Of a stretch of DNA of 64,000 nucleotides, positions 12,996 to 23,263 are shown one piece after another. The notes below the pieces were generated by a model. The model did no database searches. It was given only the letters and a program-made list of their open reading frames with translations, and had not been told where the DNA came from. The DNA comes from Pseudisothecium myosuroides (Eukaryota > Streptophyta > Bryopsida > Hypnales > Lembophyllaceae). Both the position numbers and the translations under genes were made by a program. The stretch is taken from contig OX637290.1 in assembly GCA_951799445.1 (NCBI GenBank), positions 26,282,987-26,346,986 of the forward strand, written 5' to 3'. Each line of letters starts with the position of its first letter. Position 1 is the first letter of the stretch.

Positions 12996-13150
12996 AATAT
13001 CCATAGAATATATATATACCTATGTCAATATATTTAAAATCTCTTTTATATTCATAAATATTCAAAGATTTTCGAGAATATTTGAGGATATTTTTTTTTC
13101 AAAAATATTTAAAGGAGGTTGTCTTACACACTAAACAAATATCTAATTCA
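12996..13150. repeat. repeat M, uninterrupted copy
   Basis: AATATCCATAGAA and the AT-rich block ending GTTGTCTTACACACTAAA match the flank just left of element A3 (33588-33677). The sequence after it, CAACATGTGACAC, resembles the flank right of A3. This copy therefore approximates the pre-insertion site of A3. Confidence 0.45.
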
Positions 13151-14705
13151 ACATGTGACACAATATGACAATATGACTACTAAATAAAAAATAAAGTCAA
13201 ATTTGCTTTTCACTATTATTTTTCTTAAAATGAACTTTTATTTTTTAAACAAAAATCAATATCTTATATCTTTGTTTCAAAGGATTTCAATACACTAAGA
13301 AATACTTTTTTTAAATTTTTTTTATAAAAAAGTTATGAATAGACAAAGTAGAACTGAGGACTATTTAGTTGTTATTCATTGTTATATTCATCAATTTATG
13401 TGTGCTTCTCAACAATAATTATATTGCTTATGGCCTATCCATACGTTACCCATTCAGTAGGCTCTTTAGTCTTGTAGGGGTTAAGAGAATCAGGAATTCC
13501 CTTGTAACTCCCAAGAACCCGACAAAAAATTTACATAGATTAATAATCAGAACTACGCTCAAATGCATATTGAGGTGATTTTTAGGTGAGGCTGCCAGAG
13601 AGTACTTCAGCTGGACCACGTTCAAAAGGACAAAAGTTTGGCAGATTCTCCTCCTTGCTTTCTTCTTGGCATCTTGCTTTGGGCCTTTGCCCATGTGCCT
13701 GCTTGTTTGTAAGGCATCATTCCCTGATTCAGACGACCGTATTTTCCAGTGCATCCACTTTTGAGGTAACAAAAATCATTGGTTGGAACAACAAGAGTAT
13801 CCTGCACGGGTTCTTTTCTGCATGAAAAAATTGCTCAAAAGCAATGAAAAAAACATGATCCTCCTCTCTTAGTGGATGAAACTGCAGAAGTGTTACAAAA
13901 TGTCAAATTGTCAAATTGACATTGCTCTCCTTTAAATAAATGCAAACATGTTTGAGTGAATAAAAAGCACTTTTGTCCATATTTTGCACGCAACATCCAT
14001 GCCCAATTGTCCACAGGTGTAAAGGGCTTCAAAACGCTATGGAAGATTGATTTTAACATTGCCTGCCATAAATGAAATTAAAAAAAAACAAAACAAAAAA
14101 CATATCATGCTGAATGAACGCAAGCCTCTGTATTTATTGAGACCACCAAATTGAACAAATTGAAAGGAGCATTGTCACATATAGTGCTATACTGCGCAGT
14201 TGTCACAGTGACTATAGTAGCAGAGAGTGCCTGTAAAACATAAGCAGACACTCAATATTGCATCGAGTGAACTGAACCAAACAATTAATAATGGATAGAC
14301 CGACAAAACTATGGCAAAATACCTCATGCACTTGAACAAAGAAAAATAGTCCAATCCTTGGCATGCCCAAATGCAAGATGGTATTGATCAAATACTGTAC
14401 TGTACAGTCTTTGGATGATCGATTAAAGTCCTCAGAAATAGTGTGCCAATCTCTGTTTCCCAATACTTTGGGATGCTACACCGTCTCACATTGTGATTAA
14501 AGATTTAAATATTGTGACAGAGAATCCATGCTCTTTAAAATCACCTATTGTATTGCCAATTGCAGAGACAAACACAAGTGCATAACTATGCTCTATCGCA
14601 ATGTAAGTTCACACACTAATAGCCCATGCTCATTCACATTCCCTTCAAGCATCTGGAAATGCATCTTTGTGCCTAGAATGGAACTCATATAAGTGAGGTT
14701 CAATT
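13151..14705. other. intergenic DNA, no gene seen
   Basis: No convincing gene. CTTGTAGGGGTTAA at about 13471-13485 resembles a right terminus of the TTAA element family, but no matching left end was found. Two overlapping open frames of 108 and 79 codons on opposite strands around 13446-13825 have no recognisable features. Confidence 0.4.
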
Positions 14706-14926
14706 CGGGTCCAGCGCAAGGATCGTCTTCGAACCGCCTTGAGCACCCCGGCACGATGGGGGCGCCGCCGCCCTCCCGTGGTTCGTCCTTTGGTTGGAGC
14801 CTTGGAGGTCCACCTGGGTCTGCGTTGTGTCGGTCCCCTCCTGCCAGGCCACTTGTGGCTGGCAGACTTGTATTTTGTTCTCTCTGGCAATGAAACTCCG
14901 TTTCATTTGTTTCAAAATAAATAAAT
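14706..14926 (+). mobile_element. short LINE/SINE-type insertion
   Basis: This GC-rich 221-bp block is flanked by a 15-bp direct duplication with one mismatch: AAGTGAGGTTCAATT at 14691-14705 and AAGTAAGGTTCAATT at 14927-14941. It ends in an A-rich AATAAATAA tail directly before the right copy. A long target duplication plus an A-rich tail is the mark of target-primed reverse transcription. The tail-proximal motif GAAACTCCGTTTCATTTGTT recurs with one mismatch near 20303, so it belongs to a repeat family. It could be a 5'-truncated LINE or a SINE; no Pol III box was verified. Confidence 0.65.
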
Positions 14927-14941
14927 AAGTAAGGTTCAATT

Positions 14942-15623
14942 GAAACTGGACCATGTATCCTACTACTTTTTCTGAAAGGCTGCACTCAGACCTTCCATAA
15001 TACTTGCTGCCGATGACGTGGAAGAAGCTGCGGATGAAAATGGCTGTTACAGGTAAACACATCACAGTTGTTAATAGTCCAACAACAACTAATTAAAGTT
15101 AACCCTCACATTATGCCAATGCAAGCTTGGAATCTGATGAGGCAAAGTTTCCATGGAGTTCCTAATGCTGGCCCTTCTAATTGCACTTACAACCCAGGCA
15201 CTATATACTGATTTAGAAGGTATGCAACCACTGAGATGAAGTGCGTAAACTTATGGTCAAATGCAATACTAAATATTGAAGTCTAAAACTCTGTCACAAT
15301 CTTCAAGCGTACATCAAATCCACATCTGAATATTAGATGTAGGATTAAAAAATTTGGTCTTCAAAACACTACAATTACATATTGCAAACCAAGTACCGAA
15401 CATGAATCTCGGAAACCATCCAATTTTCAGTTGTAAGCTTCAAATGCCATGTCCATTAAAGTCTACAACATTCACGGACATGATGTTTAAGCATACTTCG
15501 AATCAACATCTGAAATTGTTACATGAAGGACAAACATGACGTGGTCTTCAAATCATAAGGTAGCATTTAGCAGGCGTAGCAAGAAACATGAATTTTGTAC
15601 CAAACATCAAACTGGGGTTGTAT
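14942..15623. other. intergenic DNA, no gene seen
   Basis: The 680 bases between the retroelement insertion and repeat element K hold only short open frames without recognisable features. Confidence 0.4.
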
Positions 15624-16296
15624 GTTAACCATCTGCAATGGCAATCAAGACCGTACCCCAGTTATCAAAAACTATTCGCAAGCTAAAAACCAATTCGTAA
15701 CATTGATGGCATTCCAGTCCTTGGGCACGCAGACGGAAAAGGAAATCTAGACCAGTTCTAGTAACGTATAACACAAATTCTGGCGCTGGAATCACGCCAA
15801 TACAACGAAATCGATGTTGCCAATATTTACCTCACATGATCAAGGAATGACCTAACTTGCAAATTATGTTTTGAAAACCATATCCAGAATGCCATTGCCT
15901 AATCCGAACATCAATAAAACGGAAAAAACTGCAGTAATAGAAGTACTGAAACGGGTGAATTCAAACAGTCGGTGCCTGGGAGGGCACGTGCGCACTCGCC
16001 TCTTGACGAATCGCGATGCTGAGACTTCTAATGAAATCTACTTATCATCAATTGATTTTGTTAAAGTGGTGCCCCAGAAATTGCGCCATTCATCTACACA
16101 AAGCTCCAAAAACTTGGACTGGTTTAGATTTTCATTTCAGTCTGCGCCAACGCCACGAAGAGTGCCAAAGTACGTAGTCGAAATCCACCATTTTAACGAA
16201 ACTAATGTTAACCTTGCAAACAGGTTTTGACAACTGTGGTACAGTTTTGATTGCCATTGCCTGACTTGAAGTCATGGCAGATGGTAAACGTTAAAC
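15624..16296. mobile_element. inverted-repeat element K next to the bHLH 3' end
   Basis: The left arm begins GTTAACCATCTGC, continues with AATGGCAATCAA and ends GACCGTACC. The right arm at 16238-16296 is its reverse complement with a short extra insert (GGTAC, TTGATTGCCATTGCC, GCAGATGGTAAAC). The pattern fits a non-autonomous TIR element of about 670 bp ending about 75 bp beyond the bHLH stop codon. No target duplication is clear. It contains copy 2 of the 130-bp repeat. Confidence 0.45.
15700..15832. repeat. copy 2 of a diverged 130-bp repeat
   Basis: This is the partner of 11635-11768, same orientation, and lies inside the inverted-repeat element K. The similarity begins near GGCATTCCAGTCC and ends near CCAATATTTA. 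Confidence 0.4.
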
Positions 16297-16369
16297 TGAT
16301 TTTACTCTCATTTACATCAAAAACGTCGAAAACATAAGAAAGCAGGCAGGGTGAGGGGTTTTGAGAGCA

Positions 16370-18269
16370 CTAGCTGACCTTGACAGTGAGGTTGCATATG
16401 AGTTTGGTGGCCGCCTGGGTGACGCTGCACCGGAGGACGTCCAATCCCAGCGACTCCATGCACGCCATGAGCCCACTGTGGAAGGTGGGAATCTGCTCGC
16501 AAATCATCTCGATGATGATGTCGCCCGTGGAAAGCTCCGAGTGCACGTAGAATCGGTGCACGCAGTCGCTCAGGAACTTCGGGACCGCCTGCGCAAAGCT
16601 TTCCTTGCTGGCCTTCACGTCGCCGTCGCCTTCTTCCACCAAAGGCTGCTTGCTGTTCGATCCCAGCCTCGATGACGGGAGGCCATTGAATTCCACTGGC
16701 GGCGACATGACGGCCAGCGAGCCGATCTTGTGGATGATGCGACTCAGCTTCACGCCCGGCGACTGCTTCGCACAAGTCATCGCCTGCTCCAACTTTGCGC
16801 GTTTCTTCAGAGCCTCCTCCTTCCTATGTTGCAGACTCTTCACCAGCTTCATGCTGTCTTCCACGATTGTGGATCGGTCCCGCTGGGAAACCCATTCATT
16901 ACGTACCCCCACCAATCAGACAACAATCACGACATTGCAACAAATCTAGAATCGATCTCATACCAAACACGTCCGAACTCATCCCAGAATCTCCAGGAGA
17001 ATCAGTACTTTCAATGTTCAAACGAGCGGCTAGAATTTCATGTACGAGAATGAAACAATCCAGCATCAATACACGACGATGACTTGTGCGTTGCACATTG
17101 AATGTAGTGATGGGTGTAACACCATAGTTTGAATACGAGAATGTCGAATCGAGACCACCCTGCAAGGACAATTGAGAATGGCAAAGTTTTATCTCAGCTG
17201 TGTGTTGAGGTGAGAAAGCGTGGTGTGCGGTAGATGTGTCAATTGACGCATCGCTGTGGATTCTGTGTTTATGAAGAGCACACAAGAGATTGGGCATACG
17301 AGGAATTGAGAAGCGAGCTGTAAACGAGTGAGAAATTCTCACTTTGGAGCTGGGAGGCAGCAGGGACTCCAAGGCCAAGAACTTGACCGCCATGTCGTCT
17401 CTCCGCCATCGCTCGCGAACGATATGCTCCACCTTGTCAAAGTAGCGCGTCCTCTGCGTGCGACTATTGCCCATGGGCAACGCGTCCTTGCTGGTGCGGC
17501 TGCGCTTGGGTGCCCGATAACACACCTGCGGCCCAAAACCTAAGTAGAGCGGAGGCGCCATCACGACCTGATCTTTCAATTTCACATCCGCGGGAAGAAT
17601 CCTGGGCACCATGTGGGCCACGGCGGACACCAGCGAGGGCGCACGATTCGCGGGGATCGGCATGGCATCCCAAACCTTCGACTTCCCGGCACCCGCAGCT
17701 GCAGGCATTTTGAACTCACCCCCTTTGCCACGCGCTCCGGCGCCGCGTCCCTTACGCCCCGCCTTGCGATCTGTCACTACCGTGACGAGCGGCAGCGGCG
17801 ATTCAGAACCTGCCTTCGGCCGTATCAACACTGGTTGCTGCGCATTTCGGACGGGGTGGCGAGAAGCAAAGCTTAATTCGTTCGCGGGGCTAAGCTCTTC
17901 GTGCGCGACGGATCCAGCGCCACACATTGAATTCGGCCTGCTCCTTTGCGCGGGTGGGGTGGAAGGGGAGACAGGCGACGAGGCAACAGGAACCGCGTGC
18001 GCAACAGCGTCCACATCCCGGATACCATAACTGTGGTCCTCGAAAATCTCCGGCAGCCCGTCGAAAAGCTTGTGGACGCTACTATTGTCGATGTCGAGCT
18101 CGCAAAGCGTCTGGCTTAATACGGGGTTGTACACACCGGGGGTGAAGCTGCTGTAGACGCTGTTGTCGTACGGGAAGTCCATGGAGGGTGGGGAAGGCGT
18201 TCCCGTCCACGAGGCGGAGCAGGCTTGCAACATTTCCCTGACCTGCTGGGCGCTCTCGAAATCTCCCAT
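16370..18269 (-). CDS. bHLH transcription factor with ACT-like C-terminus
   Basis: Two coding exons join in frame: exon 1 18269-17343, exon 2 16882-16370, with a 460-bp GT-AG intron (17342-16883, phase 0). The product is 479 aa. Residues about 282-328 form a bHLH domain; H282, E286 and R290 have the H-E-R spacing of E-box-binding basic regions. Helix 1 ends at LLPPSSK, where the intron falls, and helix 2 begins RDRSTIVEDS. A basic, heptad-like stretch follows. Residues about 428-479 (GDIIIEMICEQIP...) resemble the ACT-like dimerisation fold found at the C-terminus of many plant bHLH proteins. The N-terminal 280 residues are low-complexity and Gly/Pro/Arg-rich in places. It is expected to act in the nucleus as a DNA-binding dimer. 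I cannot assign the subfamily or targets. The start is the first Met of the long exon-1 frame. It is the only convincing host gene here. Confidence 0.85.
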
Positions 18270-20024
18270 TGCCGGCTCGATAAGCGATTATGAAGCGCGC
18301 TCCAGGGTGGATAATTCCGAAAGGTGGGCGTCGTTTATCAATGCCGGCAATGTGTCCCGCAAGCTCCAATGGACTTCACCTGCAAGGAGAGCGGAAGACG
18401 TCACACCGTCGTCAAACTAGGGTTGCTGGATCGTGCTGGTTCCGCCACTTCATGGTGGGTCGCGGCGAATGGAGGGAATTGAGAGGAACTCGTGGACTCG
18501 CACGAGCTCGCTCGTACCTCCAGAGCTTCAATGGCGAAACACTATGTTGAGAGAAAGAGACAAACACCGACACTGCACGTATAGTAATAACTGCACGCAA
18601 GCTGGCTTGTTGCGCGCAAAGACGCGACGCTAGCAATGGATTGCAATAATTCACTGAATTGCGAACACGGAAAGTTTGGTATTTTCCGTGACAAACAGAA
18701 TCTCCCTGGTGGCACGTCACTCTCGTGAACAAAGAGTACCCCGCGGCTCTCTCAATCTAGTACTCCCCCAATTGCCACCTCTCACTCGCCCTCCACTCGA
18801 TACGTCAAGACCAAGCGAAAACCAAACGGTACTATACATACAACTTGCGCAATAGCCCAGCTCGCTTGCTTTTGCAGAGCACGACCCATACCGTCACTTT
18901 AATCGGCAGTGAGCAACGACCAGCCATCGTCTCGACAGAACACCTTTTCCAGGCCCACTTGAGTCCGTCGGCCAACACAACTCCACCTACTGCAGAACAC
19001 TTGCCTACAAGTTCAAAGCGACATACTAGGTACCAAGGTCATGATTCTCGTAGCCTCCACGCAGGCTGCGAAAGCCCCAAAAGGCAAAGATCGAAATCAA
19101 AGAGTCCTTCACGAACAGTAAGTTCGTAGTATACCTTCAAGATAAGATTGCCTGCATTCGGAGACACCGGCATTGGGTTCCAAGACCACCCGGCACGCAC
19201 GCTAGCAAAGCAAACTCCACACTGTTATCCAGGCCCAACAATGTGTAATTCTCCCACCGCACGACCCTCGAGGCAGCTAGCGCGAGCCTCCCAAGGATTC
19301 GTTCTACTGGCAGCTACAATAAGCTGAGCAAGCTCCTCTGTTTGGTTGGCAACATACATCAGCTCCAGGCAGTGATAGGAGGGCCCGAGCAGAGTCCTTA
19401 CTGTAGCTAGCTTAGCTTCGCAGGGCACGGCGGAGACAGGTGAAGAAAGTTGAGGTTTAACTTATTGTGGGTGCAGGAGATGGGCCTATTCGGGATTTCG
19501 GCCACCAGGCTGTTGGTATTTATTGGCCGTGGCGAAGGCTGGGCACATGATTTCAGTTGCGCGGGGCCGTTGTGAGTGGGCGTGACGAGAGGGCTTCCGG
19601 CATGCAAGCTGGGAAGCAGGGTTCGGTCGCAGTCCCCGTCGCGGCAGTGCGGCACGTGAGCGAGGCGCAGGCTTGCGACCCCACCAGTCCAGCTAAATTA
19701 GGGGGAGCAAAAGCGTAGGAACAAAGACCTCTCAACTCTCGAGTTTACAAACCCTTCCACGGCAGAGCCTATTAGGGCCTCCTTACATGCTGGGTGGGTG
19801 GGCAAATGCACTGTTGCATTTTGCCCACACCCGGTGGGGGGAAAACCACCCACCCAGCATCAAGGCACTTTTATGTACGCTCTGGGTGGGCAGATGGTGA
19901 CTGCCTGGTAACCTGAATTTATATTTAATTTATTTTTAAAAAAAATTAATCTCCTTCAATCATGCTGGTGGCCATGTGTCGTCCCTGCTGTGGCTATTCC
20001 ACACAGGCCATCTGTGGAGGCCAA
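18270..20024. other. GC-rich upstream region of the bHLH gene
   Basis: This stretch is markedly richer in GC than its surroundings up to about 19.7 kb, then turns AT-rich. It probably contains the 5' UTR and promoter of the minus-strand bHLH gene, but I cannot place a transcription start or TATA box with confidence. Many overlapping open frames on both strands reflect the GC content and show no domains. Confidence 0.45.
19787..19860. repeat. 74-bp GC-rich palindrome
   Basis: The arms ATGCTGGGTGGGTGG and CCACCCACCCAGCAT are perfect inverted repeats. Inside lies a second hairpin, GGGCAAATGCA / TTGCATTTTGCCC. It looks like a very short foldback MITE at the edge of the GC-rich region. Confidence 0.6.
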
Positions 20025-20257
20025 GGTGAACTGACCCTCATTGCCCCGTTTTATCCCTGGGGAAAGCGCTGTGGAATTTTTTATTTGCAATCAGATGATA
20101 AAAGTTGCAAATTCTGAATTCAGATTTGCAATCAACGGCCCCAAGTTGGCCCCAAGTTAGCTCAGGGAAGTGAAGAAATATAAAAAATTACAGCAAAAAA
20201 TAGGGGGCTTTTTTTCCCAATTACTCCTAGCCGGGGCAATGAGGGGGTCAGTTCACC
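20025..20257. mobile_element. MITE J1
   Basis: The terminal inverted repeats are GGTGAACTGACCCTCATTGC and GCAATGAGGGGGTCAGTTCACC, 233 bp apart. The centre holds a near-perfect palindrome around CTGAATTCAG (about 20103-20130). A 12-bp direct repeat CCATCTGTGGAG lies a few bases outside each end. A related copy is J3 at 52745, and partial relatives lie near 48130 and 49590. Confidence 0.65.
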
Positions 20258-21472
20258 CTGACCATCTGTGGAGCCTTGGCCATGTTTTTTCTAGAGAAGT
20301 AACGAAACTCTGTTTCATTTGTTTAAAAAGTTGTAAGAGAGAGGAAATCACTTTTTATACAAATTTTGATAATTTTAGATTTGTGTGTACATATAGGAAG
20401 TTTTAGGAAATTTTAGAAGAAGTAGAGCATGAAATTCATATCAAATATAAAAAAGCATAAAAGATCTGCAAATTTTACCATATGCATACAGAATATTCTA
20501 CCACAACATGGTACTAACCAAATTTCTATGTCAAGCTTAACCTCTAATTGCCTAGGTGACCCATATTTGGTTGATTTGAGATTTCAGGTTCATTTCTATA
20601 TAGGCAATTAAATTCCTTTGATTGTTTAAAAAAAACTTCTGTAGTTTTGAGGGTTAACTATAGAAAACTTTCATTTTTCACTGAAAAAATTAATATATTA
20701 TTATTGAGAGGTCTTTGAAGGCATATATGTACCATTAATGTAGAGTAAAGTTTGCAAATTTTACTTCATTTCTCAAGTTTGAGCAAAGTTTACACATTTC
20801 ACATTATTTTAGAGCTAAAATTTTGTACGTATCCATTTGCTTAGGATATGGTCCCAATGGAAAGAATAAATTGTTTCCATGATTTTCACCATTGAAAGTT
20901 AAACATGCAAGTGTTGATTTGGAGCTATTTCAATTTTTACTTCTAAGAAAAAATTACATTTCAACAATTGCAAGGTGGATTGTATAATGAGTTTGATAGC
21001 TTTCCATGTGCATTTAAGTTTTTTGGAATTGCATTTCAGTGTACTAACAATCAATGTAGTTGTTTATGTTACCTCCAATAAAAAAAATTTATATGCAATT
21101 TTTTGAAACATTGTGAAAAAAAGCAACATACTAAAAATAAAAATATACATTTTCCTTGTTATAATATCACAACTCCTATGCAACTTCTCACTCAAAATTG
21201 GTGTACATACTAATAAACAAGCTCTTTAAACATCCATATGGTTAGATTTTGGGAAAAAAAAAAATTGCTTCATTGGAGATAACTACAAGCCAATGTTCTT
21301 TTTTCATAGTCAATACACACTTGGAAAGCCTTGGAATAATTTAAAAATCAATAGACTATGGTTTTAGGCCCACAATAAAATTGCACTAAAATAGATCAAA
21401 AAATCCTTAACATCTTTTCAAAGAAACCAAAAATTTAATAATGCTATACAATGTACAATAGGATACAACACT
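20258..21472. other. AT-rich DNA downstream of the transposase
   Basis: No gene seen. This is probably the 3' part and flank of the Harbinger transposon, but I could not find its terminal inverted repeat. GAAACTCTGTTTCATTTGTT at about 20305-20324 matches the tail of the retroelement at 14.7 kb. Confidence 0.4.
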
Positions 21473-22645
21473 TTATTCGTTCAAGCGCATTGCTCCTAAG
21501 AGGTACAAGTGCCTTGCAATTGCCATTTGCAATTGTTCACCATCATTTTGTGGTGGACTTTGCACTAACTGCTGTGCATATCCAAAATCATGATGTCCCC
21601 ATAAAACAATTGACTCATCTATAATATCTTTTCTATCAATGACGATATTATGGAGTAAACAACATGCTACTATCAAGCTTGGAATCCTTTTGAGATCAGG
21701 TTTTGTAATAGGATTTCTTAGAATCCTCCACATTCCTTTCAGGATACCGAAAGCACGTTCCACTACCATACGTGTAGATGAATGTTTGAAGTTGTATTCC
21801 TCATATAATGTCGGAAGTTGGATTCCAGGCCAAGGCACCAACAAGTTCTTGTCTCCAACATAACCTGCATCACCTATGATGAGTTCACAAACATCAACAC
21901 CTTGAATCTCGATTGTTGATCCATTCAATCGTCTTCCTGCAATCACTTCTTTAAAGTGATTTGACATCAATAGAATTCGAGAATCATGTACAGATCCAGG
22001 AACCCCGACAAAAACATCTGTAAATCGAGCCTCATGGTCTACAATTGCTTGCATTACTGTAGAGTAGTTATGATCACGATCATACCAATCACTTGATCTC
22101 GTATTTGCTGGTAAGTCAAATCGGATGTGAGAGCAATCAAGAGCACCACAACATTGTGGAATGCCATGTAGGTTTTCAAAACCAAGTTTCACCTGAGATA
22201 ATCTTTTTCCTGTTGGCCAACTCAAATGCAAAGGTAATGCTACCTTTATCAGAGCAACAATGAACCGTTGACAGACTACCACACATGTTGAATCAGCTAT
22301 GCCAAAGAGTTCACCAACTGAAACATGAGTGTCTCCAGTCCCGAGTCTTCGTAATGCAATGGCAACTTGTTTAGGAACATCCATCAATCTTCCAGTGATA
22401 TTGATCAAACCTGGAGGTGGATTACTTTGCAATTCTTCATGAACCAAGTTGCAAAGATAATGAAAAGTTGGCACTGATAAACGAAAAAATTGCTCAAACC
22501 GCTCTGGATCTTCATGCATCACCAAAGTTGAGAATTGATCCCACCAATGAATTGAACGTGGCTTGATGTAGTATAGACCACATTCTGATCCAAAGATTTT
22601 TTTTTTTTCCATGTTTTTCAACAAAAACTTGTTGAAATAATGCAT
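21473..22645 (-). CDS. PIF/Harbinger DDE transposase (HARBI1/ALP1-like)
   Basis: This uninterrupted 390-aa frame has the layout of Harbinger transposases and the related domesticated ALP1 proteins. An IHWWDQF...EDPERFEQFF start is followed by a helix-turn-helix-like segment at about residues 105-128. The catalytic domain (DDE_Tnp_4 type) has D170 in GALDCSHI, D259 in IIGDAGYVG and E296 in RMVVERAFG, so the acid triad is intact. Established role of the family: cut-and-paste transposition at TWA targets, with a MYB-like partner protein. The partner gene lies 419 bp beyond the likely extended start, on the same strand. A probable N-terminal extension is out of frame (see 22584-22847), so this copy may be defective, or the 390-aa form may be used. 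A domesticated ALP1 gene is possible but less likely beside the MYB partner. Confidence 0.85.
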   Translation of the reverse strand: MHYFNKFLLKNMEKKKIFGSECGLYYIKPRSIHWWDQFSTLVMHEDPERFEQFFRLSVPTFHYLCNLVHEELQSNPPPGLINITGRLMDVPKQVAIALRRLGTGDTHVSVGELFGIADSTCVVVCQRFIVALIKVALPLHLSWPTGKRLSQVKLGFENLHGIPQCCGALDCSHIRFDLPANTRSSDWYDRDHNYSTVMQAIVDHEARFTDVFVGVPGSVHDSRILLMSNHFKEVIAGRRLNGSTIEIQGVDVCELIIGDAGYVGDKNLLVPWPGIQLPTLYEEYNFKHSSTRMVVERAFGILKGMWRILRNPITKPDLKRIPSLIVACCLLHNIVIDRKDIIDESIVLWGHHDFGYAQQLVQSPPQNDGEQLQMAIARHLYLLGAMRLNE

Positions 22646-22847
22646 TGCATTCCATAACCGAATGCAGAAGTGAAAATTCTTGTCCTCCCAATTTATTCCG
22701 CTTTGGATGCCTTGTACTTGATATTATTGGGGCTATTCTTTGACTCCTCTCAAACATCCCTTGGCTAGCTAGTTGTACCATTGTCCCCACTGCTGCATTT
22801 GCAACCCCCACCACTGCAAGTGCAGCTCCAACATCCGATTCATCCAT
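22584..22847 (-). pseudogene. out-of-frame N-terminal extension of the transposase
   Basis: An open frame begins at 22847 (MDESDVGAAL...) and runs toward the transposase, but is one base out of phase with it. The two frames meet at a run of 12 A on the coding strand (22587-22598). A run one base shorter would make them continuous. This suggests a homopolymer indel, either a real inactivating mutation, an assembly error or slippage. The extension has no domain of its own. Confidence 0.55.
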
Positions 22848-23263
22848 GTTTCACAAGCTTCACATAAACAAGTACAGAATTGGATTAGTCATATATTCAA
22901 TCGTGCATCTATGTACTTTAAAAAAATTAAAATTTCACAATACAATGGCATATGTGATGAAAAAAGTGCTAAGCTATGAATGAAAGTGTAGTTCAGTCTC
23001 CAATAAATAAATAAATACAAATATAAACTAAAATATAAATCAAAATCACAAACTAGAAATGAAAAATACATAGAAGTGCACATATTGAGTTCAAACAATA
23101 TTTTAAAGCAAATGAAGTCCATCATAATAAAATGGTAAGAAACTTATATATTAATATGTATAGAAAAGTTAAAAAATAGGTACTACACACATTTATGAAG
23201 TTCATGAAAAATATACAAGTAAAGATTGTAGATTCAAAGTCACTTATGAAGTAGTGATTTAAT
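22848..23263. other. spacer between the two Harbinger genes
   Basis: The 416-bp AT-rich spacer separates the MYB-like gene stop from the upstream start of the transposase frame, both on the minus strand. It probably holds the transposase promoter and the MYB-like gene's terminator, but no specific motif is convincing. Confidence 0.4.

Noticed and set aside
13446..13772. 108-codon minus-strand frame
   Set aside because: A plus-strand frame overlaps it and neither shows a domain, codon bias or splice context.
14593..14985. 130-codon minus-strand frame, and overlapping frames on both strands
   Set aside because: They fall across the GC-rich retroposon insertion and its target duplications; no consistent protein features.
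16317..16775. 152-codon minus-strand frame overlapping the bHLH second exon, and several plus-strand frames at 17.3-18.4 kb
   Set aside because: They are alternative frames of GC-rich bHLH exons; the bHLH frame has the domain and splice signals.
22512..22586. Reading of the upstream transposase frame past the A run
   Set aside because: Beyond the run this frame gives sequence unlike any transposase, whereas the other frame continues into the conserved WWDQF block.
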